A stretch of 64,000 nucleotides of DNA. Origin: Pseudotabrizicola sp051200875 (GTDB taxonomy: Bacteria > Pseudomonadota > Alphaproteobacteria > Rhodobacterales > Rhodobacteraceae). The stretch lies in NCBI RefSeq assembly GCF_051200875.1, contig NZ_CP195192.1, positions 1 through 64,000 of the forward strand. The letters are read 5' to 3'. Shown piece by piece: positions 8,261 through 16,468 of the stretch. Each line of letters starts with the position of its first letter. The stretch's first letter is position 1. The notes under the pieces are model-generated. The model did not search any database. It was not told the origin of the DNA and was given only the letters and a program-made list of their open reading frames with translations. The position numbers were made by a program, and so were the translations under genes.

Positions 8261-8752
8261 ATGACCCTGACCGAACCCACCCTCACGCCGCCGATGACAC
8301 CCTCGTCCGTCGACATGGCGCAGATCTTCGCGGCGCATGCCGAACGCGCGGCCCGGATCGACGCACTGCGCCCCGGCAACAAGGACCGCCTCTTCGACGG
8401 TCTCATGGCCGCTGGCATCACCCATGTCACCGTGACCTTCGACGGTGCGGGGGACAGCGGCCAGATCGAAAGTATCGGTGCATGGTCTGGTGAAACCGCC
8501 GTCGATTTCCCCGCGACCGAGATCGAGTATGCCGCGCTCACCTGGGACGACCCCGAGGTCGAGATGCGGCAGCTCTCGCTGGAAGATGTCGTCGAGCAAC
8601 TCGCCTACGACTTCCTCTCCGACACCCATGGCGGCTGGGAAAACAACGACGGTGCCTGGGGCGAATTCTGCTTCGACGCCGCGGCCCGCTGCATCCATCT
8701 CGAGTTCAACGAGCGGTACACCTCGTCCGAACTCTTCACACACGATTTCTGA
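8261..8752 (+). CDS. DUF6878-like hypothetical protein
   Basis: A 163-residue acidic soluble protein. The stretch GITHVTVTFDGAGDSGQIES (about residues 50-70) and the later YDFLSDTHGGWENNDGAWGE are hallmarks of a conserved family (DUF6878, from memory) found on plasmids and genomic islands. Many Asp/Glu and aromatic residues suggest a protein- or DNA-mimicking surface, but this is only an impression. The ribosome site gcggag precedes the start. It is followed 10 bp later by the next element gene. Confidence 0.75.
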   Translation: MTLTEPTLTPPMTPSSVDMAQIFAAHAERAARIDALRPGNKDRLFDGLMAAGITHVTVTFDGAGDSGQIESIGAWSGETAVDFPATEIEYAALTWDDPEVEMRQLSLEDVVEQLAYDFLSDTHGGWENNDGAWGEFCFDAAARCIHLEFNERYTSSELFTHDF

Positions 8753-8762
8753 GGGGGCGGCG

Positions 8763-9140
8763 ATGGCACATCCCTACCACCACGCCCTCTCCTCGGTGAA
8801 GAAATGGGGCGGCACGGTCGAGGATTACCTCGCCGTGCATTCCTGGTTCGACCATAGCAAAGAGATCACTGCCGATTTTCGGCACCGGGCGCTGCGCCAC
8901 CATGCGGAGGGCATCTTCATGGCCGAGACCATCTTCGGTCAGACCCTCACGCTCTCGACCGGACGCATCATCCCGACCCGGTGGGTCGGCGAACAGCATG
9001 TGAAGGAAGACCTTGGCTTCATCCCGAGCTTCGCCGATTGGGTGAAGGCCATTCGGCCCGAGCCTTGGATGGGTCGGACCGAACGGATCGAGGCACAGGT
9101 CGATCCGCATCGCGTCTCGCCCGTGGTCGAGGTCACGTGA
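8763..9140 (+). CDS. DUF6915-like hypothetical protein
   Basis: A 125-residue protein opening MAHPYHHALSSVKKWGG. The region DYLAVHSWFDHSKEI followed by FRHRALRHHAEGIF is conserved in a small family (DUF6915, from memory) seen on mobile elements. It is histidine-rich (H3, H6, H7, then H26, H31, H42, H47 and H48 by eye), suggesting possible metal binding, which is unproven. The start follows gaggggg after the DUF6878-like gene, and the stop is 1 bp before the next start, so these genes are co-translated. Confidence 0.75.
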   Translation: MAHPYHHALSSVKKWGGTVEDYLAVHSWFDHSKEITADFRHRALRHHAEGIFMAETIFGQTLTLSTGRIIPTRWVGEQHVKEDLGFIPSFADWVKAIRPEPWMGRTERIEAQVDPHRVSPVVEVT

Positions 9141-9141
9141 C

Positions 9142-9339
9142 ATGACCGATCCGACTTATTTACGTCTCGGCTTGCCGCCGACCGCTTCGCCACTGGCAGT
9201 GGTTCGCGCGGCTGTCCGGGCGCTCCACCCCGACACGCGCGCTGTTTGCGGCCTCCGGACGGCGCGCAAGCGCTTCTACCGGCAGATGCTCTGCGCGCAT
9301 GCCGCACGACATGCGGCAGACGACACGTCGATCGGCTGA
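9142..9339 (+). CDS. Small hypothetical protein
   Basis: A 65-residue basic protein, MTDPTYLRLGLPPTASPLAV at the start, then an arginine-rich half (TARKRFYRQMLCAHAARH). The first 35 residues faintly resemble the J-domain or RNA polymerase-helper type of fold, but the match is too short to claim. It starts 1 bp after the DUF6915-like gene and is likely in the same operon. Confidence 0.55.
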   Translation: MTDPTYLRLGLPPTASPLAVVRAAVRALHPDTRAVCGLRTARKRFYRQMLCAHAARHAADDTSIG

Positions 9340-9373
9340 TCGCTCCCGGCCGACCCTTCATCCCAATCCAGCG

Positions 9374-9391
9374 CCCGGCCTCCTGGCCGGG
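9374..9391 (+). terminator. Hairpin upstream of 9415 gene
   Basis: CCCGGCC (9374-9380), loop tcct, GGCCGGG (9385-9391), then tcttcccca. It may end the upstream unit or shape the leader of the next gene, whose AGGAGG lies at 9404-9409. Confidence 0.5.
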
Positions 9392-9414
9392 TCTTCCCCA
9401 TTTAGGAGGTCCCC

Positions 9415-9834
9415 ATGGCAGATTACTTCACCCATTTCTCGTGCTTGCTCGATGTCGGCACCCCCGACAAGGTCGTTCGCGCGCTCGCGCTGTTTCAGGA
9501 ACTCCGCGCTGCGGATCAGGACGCCGACGACCCGGAGGTCGCGGGTTTCGACATCGCGCGACAGGACGCGCCCGAGGGCAGAATCCTCTGGATCCATGAC
9601 GACGACCACGGCGATGTCGAAGCCGTCATCCGCTTCGTGCTCCGCCTTGCGGGCGACCTCGATCTCACCGGCCTTTGGGGCTTCCAATACGCTTTGACCT
9701 GCTCCCGTCCGCGTCTCGACGCCTTCGGCGGCGGCGCGCATGTCATCGATCTCGGCGCCCGCAAATCCATTGGCTGGACCAGCAGCCAGGAATGGCTGAC
9801 TGCCGCGCTGAACGGGGAGGACGCCGATGCCTGA
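9415..9834 (+). CDS. Hypothetical mobile-element protein
   Basis: A 139-residue acidic protein with many Asp residues (LWIHDDDHGDVEAV near residues 58-72) and a hydrophobic core segment (IRFVLRLAGDLDL). I do not recognise the family. A perfect AGGAGG ribosome site lies 5 nt upstream of the ATG. The 3' end overlaps the next gene by 8 bp, so the two are translationally coupled. Confidence 0.7.
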   Translation: MADYFTHFSCLLDVGTPDKVVRALALFQELRAADQDADDPEVAGFDIARQDAPEGRILWIHDDDHGDVEAVIRFVLRLAGDLDLTGLWGFQYALTCSRPRLDAFGGGAHVIDLGARKSIGWTSSQEWLTAALNGEDADA

Positions 9835-10471
9835 GATCATCTGCACCACTGTCTACCAGTTCCCCGAACTCTCGGAGGACGCCAAGGAAAAGGCGCGTAC
9901 CTGGTATCGCGAGCTCGGTCCCCACGACGATTGGTGGGATGCGGTCTACGAGGATTTCGAGCGGGTCTGCGAAATCCTTGGCATCCGCCTGAAGACCACC
10001 CCCGTCCGCCTGATGGGCGGCGGGACGCGTACCAAGCCCTGCAGCTGGTTCTCCGGCTTCTGGAGCCAGGGCGACGGGGCCTGTTTCGAAGGCAACTGGT
10101 CCCACGCCAAGGGCGCGGCCGCGCGCATCCGGGACTACGCCCCGACGGATGCGACGTTGCACGGAATTGCCGACCGGCTGCAGGCCATCCAGCGGCGGAA
10201 CTTCTACCAACTCGCGGCCGAGGTCAGCCACCGCGGCCGTTACTACCACGAATACACCATGGCCGTTGACGTCACGCGCGACAGCCCGACCTGGCAGCCG
10301 CCCACCGAGGACACGGAAGAGATCGTGACCGAGGCGCTGCGTGATCTGGCCCGCTGGCTCTACCGCCAGCTTGAGGCCGAATACGACCACCTCACCTCGG
10401 ACGAGGCCATCGAGGAGGGGATCATCGTCAACGCGTATACTTTCACGGAAGGAGGGCGGCGGTTCGGGTGA
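9827..10471 (+). CDS. Conserved hypothetical protein (annotated elsewhere as an antitoxin-like stability protein)
   Basis: A 214-residue soluble protein opening MPEIICTTVYQFPELSEDAK. Conserved-looking segments are RTWYRELGPHDDWWDAVYED, RLMGGGTRTKPC and WFSGFWSQGDGACFEG. Similar proteins on alphaproteobacterial plasmids and islands carry the label antitoxin of toxin-antitoxin stability system; I recall the label but see no toxin partner directly adjacent. The next genes are an unrelated DUF1778/GNAT pair. The high tryptophan content is notable. Function is not assigned. Confidence 0.7.
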   Translation: MPEIICTTVYQFPELSEDAKEKARTWYRELGPHDDWWDAVYEDFERVCEILGIRLKTTPVRLMGGGTRTKPCSWFSGFWSQGDGACFEGNWSHAKGAAARIRDYAPTDATLHGIADRLQAIQRRNFYQLAAEVSHRGRYYHEYTMAVDVTRDSPTWQPPTEDTEEIVTEALRDLARWLYRQLEAEYDHLTSDEAIEEGIIVNAYTFTEGGRRFG

Positions 10472-10513
10472 GCGCGCTACTTTCGAAGTACTTTCCCGAC
10501 CGAACTCTTGATT

Positions 10514-10534
10514 TGTACGTCAATGTGGCGTACA
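10514..10534. promoter_or_regulatory. Perfect inverted repeat upstream of the toxin-antitoxin operon
   Basis: TGTACG-N9-CGTACA lies 28-48 bp upstream of the antitoxin start. Type II antitoxins with ribbon-helix-helix domains bind such palindromes and autoregulate. Assignment as the TacA-type operator is inference. Confidence 0.6.
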
Positions 10535-10561
10535 TGAAGGATTGAAAAACAGGAGGCGACC

Positions 10562-10870
10562 ATGCTTGGTTTCCACGACACCACGCGCGCGATCGATGAG
10601 CGCAACGAGGCCCGGATGAATTTCCGGACGAAGCCACGCATCAAGACAGCGATTCAGCAGGCGGCGGCGCTTTCTGGCGTCGACGATTCCGTCTTCACCA
10701 TGAATGCCGCCTACCAGGCAGCGCTGGCAACGATTGCAGCGCATGAACGGACGGTGCTGCAGCCAGTCGATCATGACGCGTTTTTCTCGGCACTCGATAC
10801 ACCGGCGGCGCCGACAGACGCCTTGCGCTCGGCCTTCCGTCGGCATGGCAAAACGGTTGTGTCGCAGTAG
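10562..10870 (+). CDS. DUF1778 (TacA-type) antitoxin
   Basis: A 102-residue protein. The ribbon-helix-helix part (about residues 18-55, RMNFRTKPRIKTAIQQAAA then DDSVFTMNAAYQAA) is the DNA-binding and dimerisation unit. The tail LQPVDHDAFFSALDTP is the conserved toxin-neutralising segment of DUF1778 antitoxins. The start has aggaggc at 10551-10557. The stop TAG is directly followed by the toxin ATG with no spacer. Confidence 0.9.
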   Translation: MLGFHDTTRAIDERNEARMNFRTKPRIKTAIQQAAALSGVDDSVFTMNAAYQAALATIAAHERTVLQPVDHDAFFSALDTPAAPTDALRSAFRRHGKTVVSQ

Positions 10871-11419
10871 ATGGCTGCATCGCAACCGGCCACTTACATC
10901 ATTGAGCCGTTCGATCCAGAGAGACATGATCGGGCGGCTTTTTCTTGCGGCGTCGAACAGGTCGACAACTATTTCCAGAAGACGGCCAACAAGCTCGCCA
11001 AGGCGGACAACGTCCGGCTCTATGTGATGGTCGATCCTGCCGGCACGGTTATCGGTTTCTATGCACTGAATGCGCACGCCGTTCACTTTGCGGATTTACC
11101 TGCAAAGTTCGCGCGGACACGTCCGTCGCACGGCAACATCCCAGCCGCATACATCTCGATGATCGGGCGTGATCAGAAGTTCAGCGGGGGCGGGTATGGC
11201 GGCGATTTGCTTGTCGATGCCCTCCGGCGAATTGCAGTTGCCGCAGATGCCATCGGCGTCGCTGTCGTCATGCTCGATGTTCTCGACTGTGGCGATCCCG
11301 ACCGCGTGGCCCGCCGCAAGGCGCTATACGAAAGCTACGGCTTTCTGCCGCTCGCATCGAACCCGCTGAGGATGTTCTTGCCAGTCAGCGTTGTTCGATC
11401 GCTCATCGCTGAAGAGTAA
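10871..11419 (+). CDS. GNAT toxin of a TacA-TacT type system
   Basis: A 182-residue acetyltransferase toxin. Family marks are FSCGVEQVDNYF near residues 26-37, DPAGTVIGFYAL (strand beta4), the acetyl-CoA loop QKFSGGGYGGDLL in place of the classic R/Q-x-x-G-x-G, and the C-terminal YESYGFLPL with the catalytic tyrosine. Homologues (TacT, AtaT, ItaT) acetylate the aminoacyl group of charged tRNAs and stop translation. The antitoxin gene lies immediately upstream. The pair probably stabilises the element. Confidence 0.9.
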   Translation: MAASQPATYIIEPFDPERHDRAAFSCGVEQVDNYFQKTANKLAKADNVRLYVMVDPAGTVIGFYALNAHAVHFADLPAKFARTRPSHGNIPAAYISMIGRDQKFSGGGYGGDLLVDALRRIAVAADAIGVAVVMLDVLDCGDPDRVARRKALYESYGFLPLASNPLRMFLPVSVVRSLIAEE

Positions 11420-11503
11420 GCCGTGCAGACGAAGGACGCGGCGCTCACCGAGTTGGCCGGACTCGGACAGGCGGTTGACCGCGGTTGAAGTCCTGAATAG
11501 CCA

Positions 11504-11529
11504 AGCTGCCAGCCTATAGGTTGGCAGCT
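11504..11529. repeat. 26-bp imperfect palindrome
   Basis: AGCTGCCA and TGGCAGCT flank a CCTATAGG core with one mismatched pair between arm and core. It lies in the 185-bp gap between the toxin gene and the convergent 98-residue gene. There is no T-run, so a bidirectional stem-loop or protein-binding site is more likely than a classical terminator. Confidence 0.5.
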
Positions 11530-11604
11530 ACGTTCAGTTTGCCAAACTACGGTGTGGCAAGAGCTCCGGACGGCCGCACAGGGCGTCACCAGCCGGTGCC
11601 GTTC

Positions 11605-11901
11605 TCACCTGTTCCCGTCGATCCACTTCGACATGAGCCCCTTGTCGCGGAAGCACTCGTCTGGAACGGCGCGCCGCTTGATCCGGGCGAGTTTCTCGGC
11701 GAAGGCCACCTGCCTGGACGTGGGCAGCTGGTCCATGTCCGATACCGGCTTCAGCCGGGCCTGAGCCTCGATCCAGGCGCTCAACGAACGGCGGTCCTGC
11801 TGAACTTCCCAAGGCAGGAGGGTCCGGTTGCGCTGCGCGAGCGACCGCGCATAGGCGATCTGCTTGGGCGTTGCGGGCAGGGCGTGCGTCGTGATGTCCA
11901 T
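11605..11901 (-). CDS. Small SOS-controlled protein with duplicated KQIAYA motif
   Basis: A 98-residue protein built from two similar halves. Residues 10-45 (ATPKQIAYARSLAQRN then SLSAWIEAQ) align with residues 59-96 (PTSRQVAFAEKLARIKRR then LMSKWIDG). Related short repeats occur in accessory domains of topoisomerases and other mobile-element proteins, so DNA binding is possible. The start at 11901 lies behind a near-consensus promoter carrying a LexA-type direct repeat (11937-11951), so expression should rise with DNA damage. Ten extra residues upstream in frame are not supported. The family is not named with confidence. Confidence 0.75.
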   Translation of the reverse strand: MDITTHALPATPKQIAYARSLAQRNRTLLPWEVQQDRRSLSAWIEAQARLKPVSDMDQLPTSRQVAFAEKLARIKRRAVPDECFRDKGLMSKWIDGNR

Positions 11902-11930
11902 GGGGACACTCCCTTTTTGGCTTGGTTCCA

Positions 11931-11959
11931 ATTATAGAACAAAACAGGAACAAAATCAA
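11931..11959 (-). promoter_or_regulatory. Sigma-70-like promoter with embedded LexA (SOS) box
   Basis: Read on the minus strand, TTGATT (11954-11959) and TATAAT (11931-11936) are separated by exactly 17 bp. The spacer contains GTTC-N7-GTTC (11937-11951), the direct-repeat SOS box of alphaproteobacteria. Box and promoter overlap, so LexA binding would block the polymerase. The site is 30-58 bp ahead of the 98-residue gene. Confidence 0.8.
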
Positions 11960-12078
11960 GCTAAGCGTCGGGAACACCTTGGTGCGAGAGGGAGAGAGGG
12001 GCCGGGAAAGATCAGGCCTGAGGGTGCCCGAGAGAGGGTGCCTGGGGCTGATCCTGTCCCTCATTCCGGAGCTTCCCG

Positions 12079-15000
12079 ATGACCTATCTCGCGCCCGTTG
12101 CGCCTCCCGTACCCGTTCCATCTCGCGATCCCGCGCCCGCGATCCTCACAGTTGCCGAAGCGCTTCAGCCCGATCTCGCGCAGGGGTTCCAAATCGACGC
12201 GCTGCGCTTGCGCCTCGAGATGGAGCGCGCCTTTGGCGGCACCGATGCTGATGGCACATGGGACTGGAAGCTTGCCTACGAGGCGGGCGAGGTGGCGCTG
12301 GTCCTTTTCTTGCGGAAGTTCGGCCGCGCGCTGCTGGCTCGGTCGGGTTCGCTCACGGCGCTGTTGCCCATCCTCGCCAAGGTGGCGGGTCTCATGCCCA
12401 CGCATACCCGGCGCTCGGAGGAGATGGAGCGCTTTCAGCAATTCAGCACGCCCTTGCCCATGGGACTCGCGGCACTGGCTGCCGCACGGATCGACGTGGG
12501 CGATCTCGTCCTCGAGCCCTCAGCGGGGACCGGGCTTCTAGCGATCCTCGCAGAGATCGCGGGCGGCAGCCTCGTGCTGAACGAGTTGGCCGACACGCGC
12601 GCCGATCTTCTGCGCCTCCTCTTTCCGGGCCGCCCCGTCACGCGGTTCGATGCCGCGCAGATCGATGATCATCTCGACGCCTCCTCGAGCCCGAGTGTCG
12701 TCCTGATGAACCCGCCTTTCTCGGCTGTGGCCAATGTCGATGGTCGGACGACCGAGGCGACGGCCCGGCATCTGCGTTCGTCCCTCGCGCGCCTGGCCCC
12801 CGGCGGTCGGCTCGTCGCCATCACAGGGGCGGGTTTCGCGCCGGATGCGCCGGCCTGTGCCGAGACCTTCGGCCGTCTGACCGAGACGGCCCATCTCGTC
12901 TTCACTGGCGCTGTGTCGGGTGCGGCTTTCGCCAAACATGGGACCAGCTTCGAGACGCGGATCTTTGTCTTCGACAAATGCCGCGGCGGCGAGCTGGGCG
13001 GCACCACCGCAGACCTGCGCCAACCCATGTCTAGGGACGTGGCGCATCTGATGTCCCGGGTCACTGCAGAGGTTCCGCCGCGCCTCGAACTGGAACAGGC
13101 CGCAAATGCGGGTCTGGGCCACTCTTCCCTCTTCCCGGGGCATTCTGCCCCCACCACACGCACACCCGCCAGCCGATCCCGTGCGATCTCGGGGCCTAAA
13201 CTGGCGACACCTGTCACGCCGATCGAGGCCAAGGAACTGGACTACGCTCTCCGCGACGCCGCCGAACACGAAGATGCCGCACGTCTTTCGGATGCGATCT
13301 ACGAGACCTTCCGTCTGCAGGCCATCGACATCCCCGGCGCGGCGCCGCACCCGACCAAGCTGGTGCAGTCGGCCGCCATGGCCTCGGTCGCGCCCCCGAA
13401 ACCGACCTACCGCCCGAAACTCCCCGCTGCTGTCCTGCGCGACGGCCTGCTCTCCGACGCCCAGCTTGAGACCGTCATCTACGCGGGGGAGGCGCATGGC
13501 GCGCATCTCGCCGGAACGTGGACCGTCGATGAGACCGGTGACATGGTTTCCGCTGCATCGGACGATGACCCTGACGCGGTCCGCTTCCGCCGTGGTTTAT
13601 TCCTCGGCGATGGCACCGGGGCGGGCAAGGGCCGCCAGTCCGCCGGGGTCCTGCTCGACAACTGGGCCCGAGGAAGACGCAAGGCGCTCTGGATCTCGAA
13701 GAGCGACAAGCTTCTCGAGGACGCACAGCGCGACTGGTCAGCGCTCGGCCAGGAGCGGCTTTTGGTGACGCCCCTCTCGCGCTTCGCACAAGGGCGCGAC
13801 ATCCCGCTCTACGAGGGCATTCTCTTCACCACCTATGCCACACTGCGCTCCGAAGAGCGCGGATCGAAGAAGTCGCGCGTCGATCAGATCGTCGACTGGC
13901 TCGGGGCGGATTTCGACGGGGTGATCCTCTTCGACGAAAGCCATGCCATGGCGAATGCCGCCGGCGGCAAAGGCGAGCGGGGTGATACCATGGCCTCGCA
14001 ACAGGGCAGGGCGGGTCTGCGCCTGCAGCACAAACTGCCCAATGCCCGCGTGGTCTATGTCTCGGCCACGGGCGCAACGACCGTCCACAATCTGGCCTAT
14101 GCTCAACGCCTCGGCCTCTGGGGCGGGGAGGATTTCCCGTTCGCAACCCGGGCGGAATTCGTGGAAGCCATCGAGGCTGGCGGTGTCGTGGCGATGGAGG
14201 TTCTGGCCCGCGACCTCCGGGCGCTCGGCCTCTATACGGCGCGCTCGCTGTCCTATGACGGTGTCGAATACGAGATGCTGGAGCATGCGCTCAGCCCCGA
14301 GCAGCGCGGCATTTATGATGCCTATGCCGGGGCCTTCGCCATCATCCACAACAACCTGACCGCGGCGTTGGAAGCGACGAACATTTCTGGCGCGGCCGAC
14401 GGGCCGAGCGGATCGGGCGCGCTGAACCGCCAGGCCAAGTCCGCAGCGCGGTCAGCTTTTGAGTCCGCCAAACAGCGCTTCTTCGGTCATTTGCTCACCT
14501 CGATGAAGACTCCCTCGCTGATCGCATCCATCGATGCCGATCTGGCTGTGGGTCATGCGGCGGTCATCCAGATCGTCTCGACGGGTGAGGCTTTGATGGA
14601 GCGGCGCCTGACGGAAATCCCGACTGACGAATGGAACGATATCCGCTGTGACATCACGCCCAGGGAATATGTCCTGGACTACCTCGCCCATTCTTTCCCG
14701 GTGCAGCTCTACGAGCCTTTCACCGACAGCGAGGGCAACCTCTCGTCGCGCCCCGTCACGCGCGACGGCCAACCGGTGGAGTGCCGCGAAGCCGTCCGCA
14801 GGCGCGATGCGCTCATCGAGCATCTGGCTTCACTACCGCCGGTGCCGGGTGCGCTAGACCAGATAGTCCAGCGCTTCGGCACCGATCTCGTGGCCGAAGT
14901 CACGGGACGTTCACGGCGCATCGTGCGCAAGGGCGAAGGGCATGCGGCACGGCTCGTGGTGGAGAACCGGGCTGGAGCCGCGAACCTCGCGGAAACCCAA

Positions 15001-16455
15001 GCCTTCATGGATGACGAAAAGCGTATCTTGATCTTCTCGGATGCCGGCGGCACCGGGCGCAGCTATCACGCCGATCTCGGGGCGAAGAACCAGCGCTTGC
15101 GGGTCCATTACCTTCTGGAGCCCGGTTGGAAGGCAGATGCGGCGATCCAGGGCCTCGGGCGCACCAACAGGACCAATCAGGCGCAGCCGCCGCTGTTCCG
15201 GCCGGTGGCGACGGATGTGAAGGCGGAAAAGCGGTTCCTCTCCACCATCGCGCGCCGCCTCGACACGCTGGGTGCCATCACGCGCGGTCAGCGCCAGACC
15301 GGCGGGCAGGGGCTGTTCCGGCCCGAGGACAACCTCGAGAGCCCCTATGCCCGCGACGCCCTGCGCCAGCTTTACCGCCGCATCTATCGTGGCGATGTGG
15401 CCGACTGCTCGCTCGGGGCCTTCGAGGATGCCACCGGTCTCAGCCTGACCGATGACAACGGTCTGAAGGACGACCTGCCGCCGATCACGACCTTCCTCAA
15501 TCGCCTGCTCGCGCTTACGATCGACATGCAGGCCGTGTTGTTCGCGGGTTTCGAAGAACTCCTCGACCAGCGGATCGAGGGCGCCATCGCCGCCGGTGTC
15601 TACGACCTCGGCCTCGAGACGCTGCGCGCCGAAAGCTTCTTTGTCACGGACGCTCGCGTCATCTACACCCATCCCGGCTCCGGCGCGGAAACCCAGCTCC
15701 TCACCATCGCCGAAAAACGCCGCAACACACCGACGTCCCTCGCAGATGCGCTCGACTGGCTCGATGATCCAAAGGCGCGGCTTCTGGTCAACAGCCGCTC
15801 GGGCCGGGCTGCCGTGCAGGTTCCCGCCACCAGTCACATGCTGGACGATGGGACCATCGAGCCGCGCCTGCGCTTGATCCGCCCGACCGAGGCCAGCACG
15901 GTCCCGGCCAAGGTCATGGAGGACACCCACTGGCTCGAGGCCGACCGCGCGGCCTTCACTGCGGCGTGGACTGCGGAACTGGCCGAGGTGCCGGAGTTCT
16001 CCGAAGCCACGCTGCACATCGTCGCAGGTCTGCTGCTGCCGATCTGGAAGCAGCTTCCCCAGGATGAAACCCGCGTCTACCGCCTTCAGACCGATGACGG
16101 GCAGCGCATCATCGGCCGCCGCGTCTCGCCTGCCTGGGTCGCGACCACGCTGGCCGCCGATGCGCCCAAGCTCTCGGCCGCGCAGGTCCATGCCCTCGTT
16201 CTGGAGGGCAGGACCGTGGTGCGCCTATCGGAAGGGATGGAATTGCACCGCTCGCGCGTCATGGGCGCGAACCGGATCGAACTGTCGGGCTTCTCGGAGG
16301 CAGCCAAGGATCGGCTCAAGGCCGATGGCTTCTTCTCGGAGATCATCAGTTGGAAGCTTCGGCTGTTCTGCCCGACCGCCGCCGAGGGCGTCGCGATACT
16401 GGATCGTCTGCTTGCACGTTGTCCTGTCGCAAGTCTACATGCACGCAACGGTTGA
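12079..16455 (+). CDS. N-terminal methyltransferase / strawberry notch-type helicase fusion
   Basis: A 1458-residue cytoplasmic protein. Residues about 115-300 form an adenine-type methyltransferase fold, with SAM motif EPSAGTG (146-152) and catalytic NPPF (211-214). Residues about 450-900 are a superfamily-2 helicase core of the strawberry notch type: Walker A GDGTGAGKG (510-518), DESH (619-622) and motif III VSATGAT. The C-terminal Sno helicase part includes IFSDAGGTGRSYHADLGAKN and GLGRTNRTNQ. Such fusions are widespread on alphaproteobacterial plasmids and integrative elements. They may protect or remodel the element DNA, but the role is unproven. The downstream toprim gene starts 13 bp after the stop. 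Confidence 0.9.
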   Translation: MTYLAPVAPPVPVPSRDPAPAILTVAEALQPDLAQGFQIDALRLRLEMERAFGGTDADGTWDWKLAYEAGEVALVLFLRKFGRALLARSGSLTALLPILAKVAGLMPTHTRRSEEMERFQQFSTPLPMGLAALAAARIDVGDLVLEPSAGTGLLAILAEIAGGSLVLNELADTRADLLRLLFPGRPVTRFDAAQIDDHLDASSSPSVVLMNPPFSAVANVDGRTTEATARHLRSSLARLAPGGRLVAITGAGFAPDAPACAETFGRLTETAHLVFTGAVSGAAFAKHGTSFETRIFVFDKCRGGELGGTTADLRQPMSRDVAHLMSRVTAEVPPRLELEQAANAGLGHSSLFPGHSAPTTRTPASRSRAISGPKLATPVTPIEAKELDYALRDAAEHEDAARLSDAIYETFRLQAIDIPGAAPHPTKLVQSAAMASVAPPKPTYRPKLPAAVLRDGLLSDAQLETVIYAGEAHGAHLAGTWTVDETGDMVSAASDDDPDAVRFRRGLFLGDGTGAGKGRQSAGVLLDNWARGRRKALWISKSDKLLEDAQRDWSALGQERLLVTPLSRFAQGRDIPLYEGILFTTYATLRSEERGSKKSRVDQIVDWLGADFDGVILFDESHAMANAAGGKGERGDTMASQQGRAGLRLQHKLPNARVVYVSATGATTVHNLAYAQRLGLWGGEDFPFATRAEFVEAIEAGGVVAMEVLARDLRALGLYTARSLSYDGVEYEMLEHALSPEQRGIYDAYAGAFAIIHNNLTAALEATNISGAADGPSGSGALNRQAKSAARSAFESAKQRFFGHLLTSMKTPSLIASIDADLAVGHAAVIQIVSTGEALMERRLTEIPTDEWNDIRCDITPREYVLDYLAHSFPVQLYEPFTDSEGNLSSRPVTRDGQPVECREAVRRRDALIEHLASLPPVPGALDQIVQRFGTDLVAEVTGRSRRIVRKGEGHAARLVVENRAGAANLAETQAFMDDEKRILIFSDAGGTGRSYHADLGAKNQRLRVHYLLEPGWKADAAIQGLGRTNRTNQAQPPLFRPVATDVKAEKRFLSTIARRLDTLGAITRGQRQTGGQGLFRPEDNLESPYARDALRQLYRRIYRGDVADCSLGAFEDATGLSLTDDNGLKDDLPPITTFLNRLLALTIDMQAVLFAGFEELLDQRIEGAIAAGVYDLGLETLRAESFFVTDARVIYTHPGSGAETQLLTIAEKRRNTPTSLADALDWLDDPKARLLVNSRSGRAAVQVPATSHMLDDGTIEPRLRLIRPTEASTVPAKVMEDTHWLEADRAAFTAAWTAELAEVPEFSEATLHIVAGLLLPIWKQLPQDETRVYRLQTDDGQRIIGRRVSPAWVATTLAADAPKLSAAQVHALVLEGRTVVRLSEGMELHRSRVMGANRIELSGFSEAAKDRLKADGFFSEIISWKLRLFCPTAAEGVAILDRLLARCPVASLHARNG

Positions 16456-16468
16456 GGGGCGTTTAGGC

